From the NCBI RefSeq assembly GCF_004212215.1, contig NZ_QVFV01000002.1, positions 1,317,373 to 1,381,372 on the forward strand: DNA of 64,000 nucleotides. Direction: 5' to 3'. The position numbers were made by a program, and so were the translations under genes. Below the pieces are notes generated by a model. That model had not been told where the DNA came from. It saw only the letters and a list, made by a program, of their open reading frames with translations, and did no database searches. Source of the DNA: Leptolyngbya iicbica LK (GTDB lineage Bacteria > Cyanobacteriota > Cyanobacteriia > Phormidesmidales > Phormidesmidaceae). Positions 63,949 to 64,000 of the stretch are shown in pieces. How positions within the stretch are numbered: the stretch's first letter is position 1; every line of letters starts with the position of its first letter.

Positions 63949-64000
63949 CCAGTCTCCTAGTGAGTATTGTGAGTCAACAAGCTAGGCAGGCATTTGCTTT

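Noticed and set aside
1-64000. tRNA, rRNA or CRISPR array
   Set aside because: No T-loop motif with a matching acceptor stem, no rRNA block and no regularly spaced repeats were found by eye; a tRNAscan or CRISPR search would settle it.

Overview
The window is chromosomal DNA from a cyanobacterium. The evidence is cytochrome b6 and subunit IV (petB, petD), the NDH-1 subunits ndhD1 and ndhF1, a CyanoP-type PsbP lipoprotein, the nitrogen regulator ntcA, the D1-type processing protease ctpA, a cyanobacterial rpoZ plus DUF1818 pair, and very many HIP1 octamers (GCGATCGC). Moderate-to-high GC, many multi-PAS/GAF signalling proteins and pre-peptidase C-terminal domains fit a Leptolyngbya/Nodosilinea-like lineage, but the genus is inference. 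I saw no rRNA, tRNA or CRISPR array.

Layout. 0.3-3.6 kb: a UbiG-like methyltransferase and two glycosyltransferases of the families linked to arsenosugar biosynthesis, interleaved with DUF547 and rhodanese genes in alternating orientation. 3.7-8.5 kb: a DUF1971 protein, a GAF histidine kinase with its CheY-like partner, a GT4 glycosyltransferase and an RsbW-like ATPase. 8.6-12.6 kb: petB-petD divergent from ctpA and an HD phosphohydrolase. 12.7-18.4 kb: a trypsin-like protease with two PPC domains, then ndhF1-ndhD1. 19-23.8 kb: a DUF389 membrane protein, a DUF4231 protein coupled to a sugar ABC permease, and a long gene-poor, hairpin-rich stretch.

23.8-33 kb is an accessory redox/detoxification and defence-like block: gamma-glutamyltransferase, SDR, MdaB quinone reductase plus GST divergent from an HxlR regulator, an AT-rich HNH endonuclease, a UPF0175/DUF3368 toxin-antitoxin pair, a two-cluster CDGSH protein, and pirin divergent from a LysR regulator. 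33-41 kb: rsmE coupled to an ArsR repressor, a MESH1-like (p)ppGpp hydrolase and a 1436-residue multi-PAS diguanylate cyclase. 42-51 kb: Ppx/GppA, aminopeptidase P, moeA, two membrane proteins of unknown role, rpoZ-DUF1818 and argD. 51.5-55 kb: a hybrid histidine kinase followed by a REC-adenylate cyclase, which together look like a split CyaC. 55-64 kb: a lipoprotein methyltransferase, psbP, maf, a flavodoxin-fold protein, thrC with a ThiS/MoaD-like carrier, ntcA with an NtcA box, DUF3084, a PadR regulator and a cyclophilin.

The most unusual observations are: (i) a roughly 105 bp dispersed element with two internal hairpins, present in four clear copies and one degenerate copy, two of them placed exactly at stop codons; (ii) four phased AACC(A/T)G hexamers in the HxlR-mdaB intergenic region; (iii) the split CyaC module; (iv) a repeated EWSDDxxYxxLExxL motif in the acidic tail of an unknown membrane protein; (v) a gene-poor 2 kb region with several strong hairpins that could hold a small RNA.
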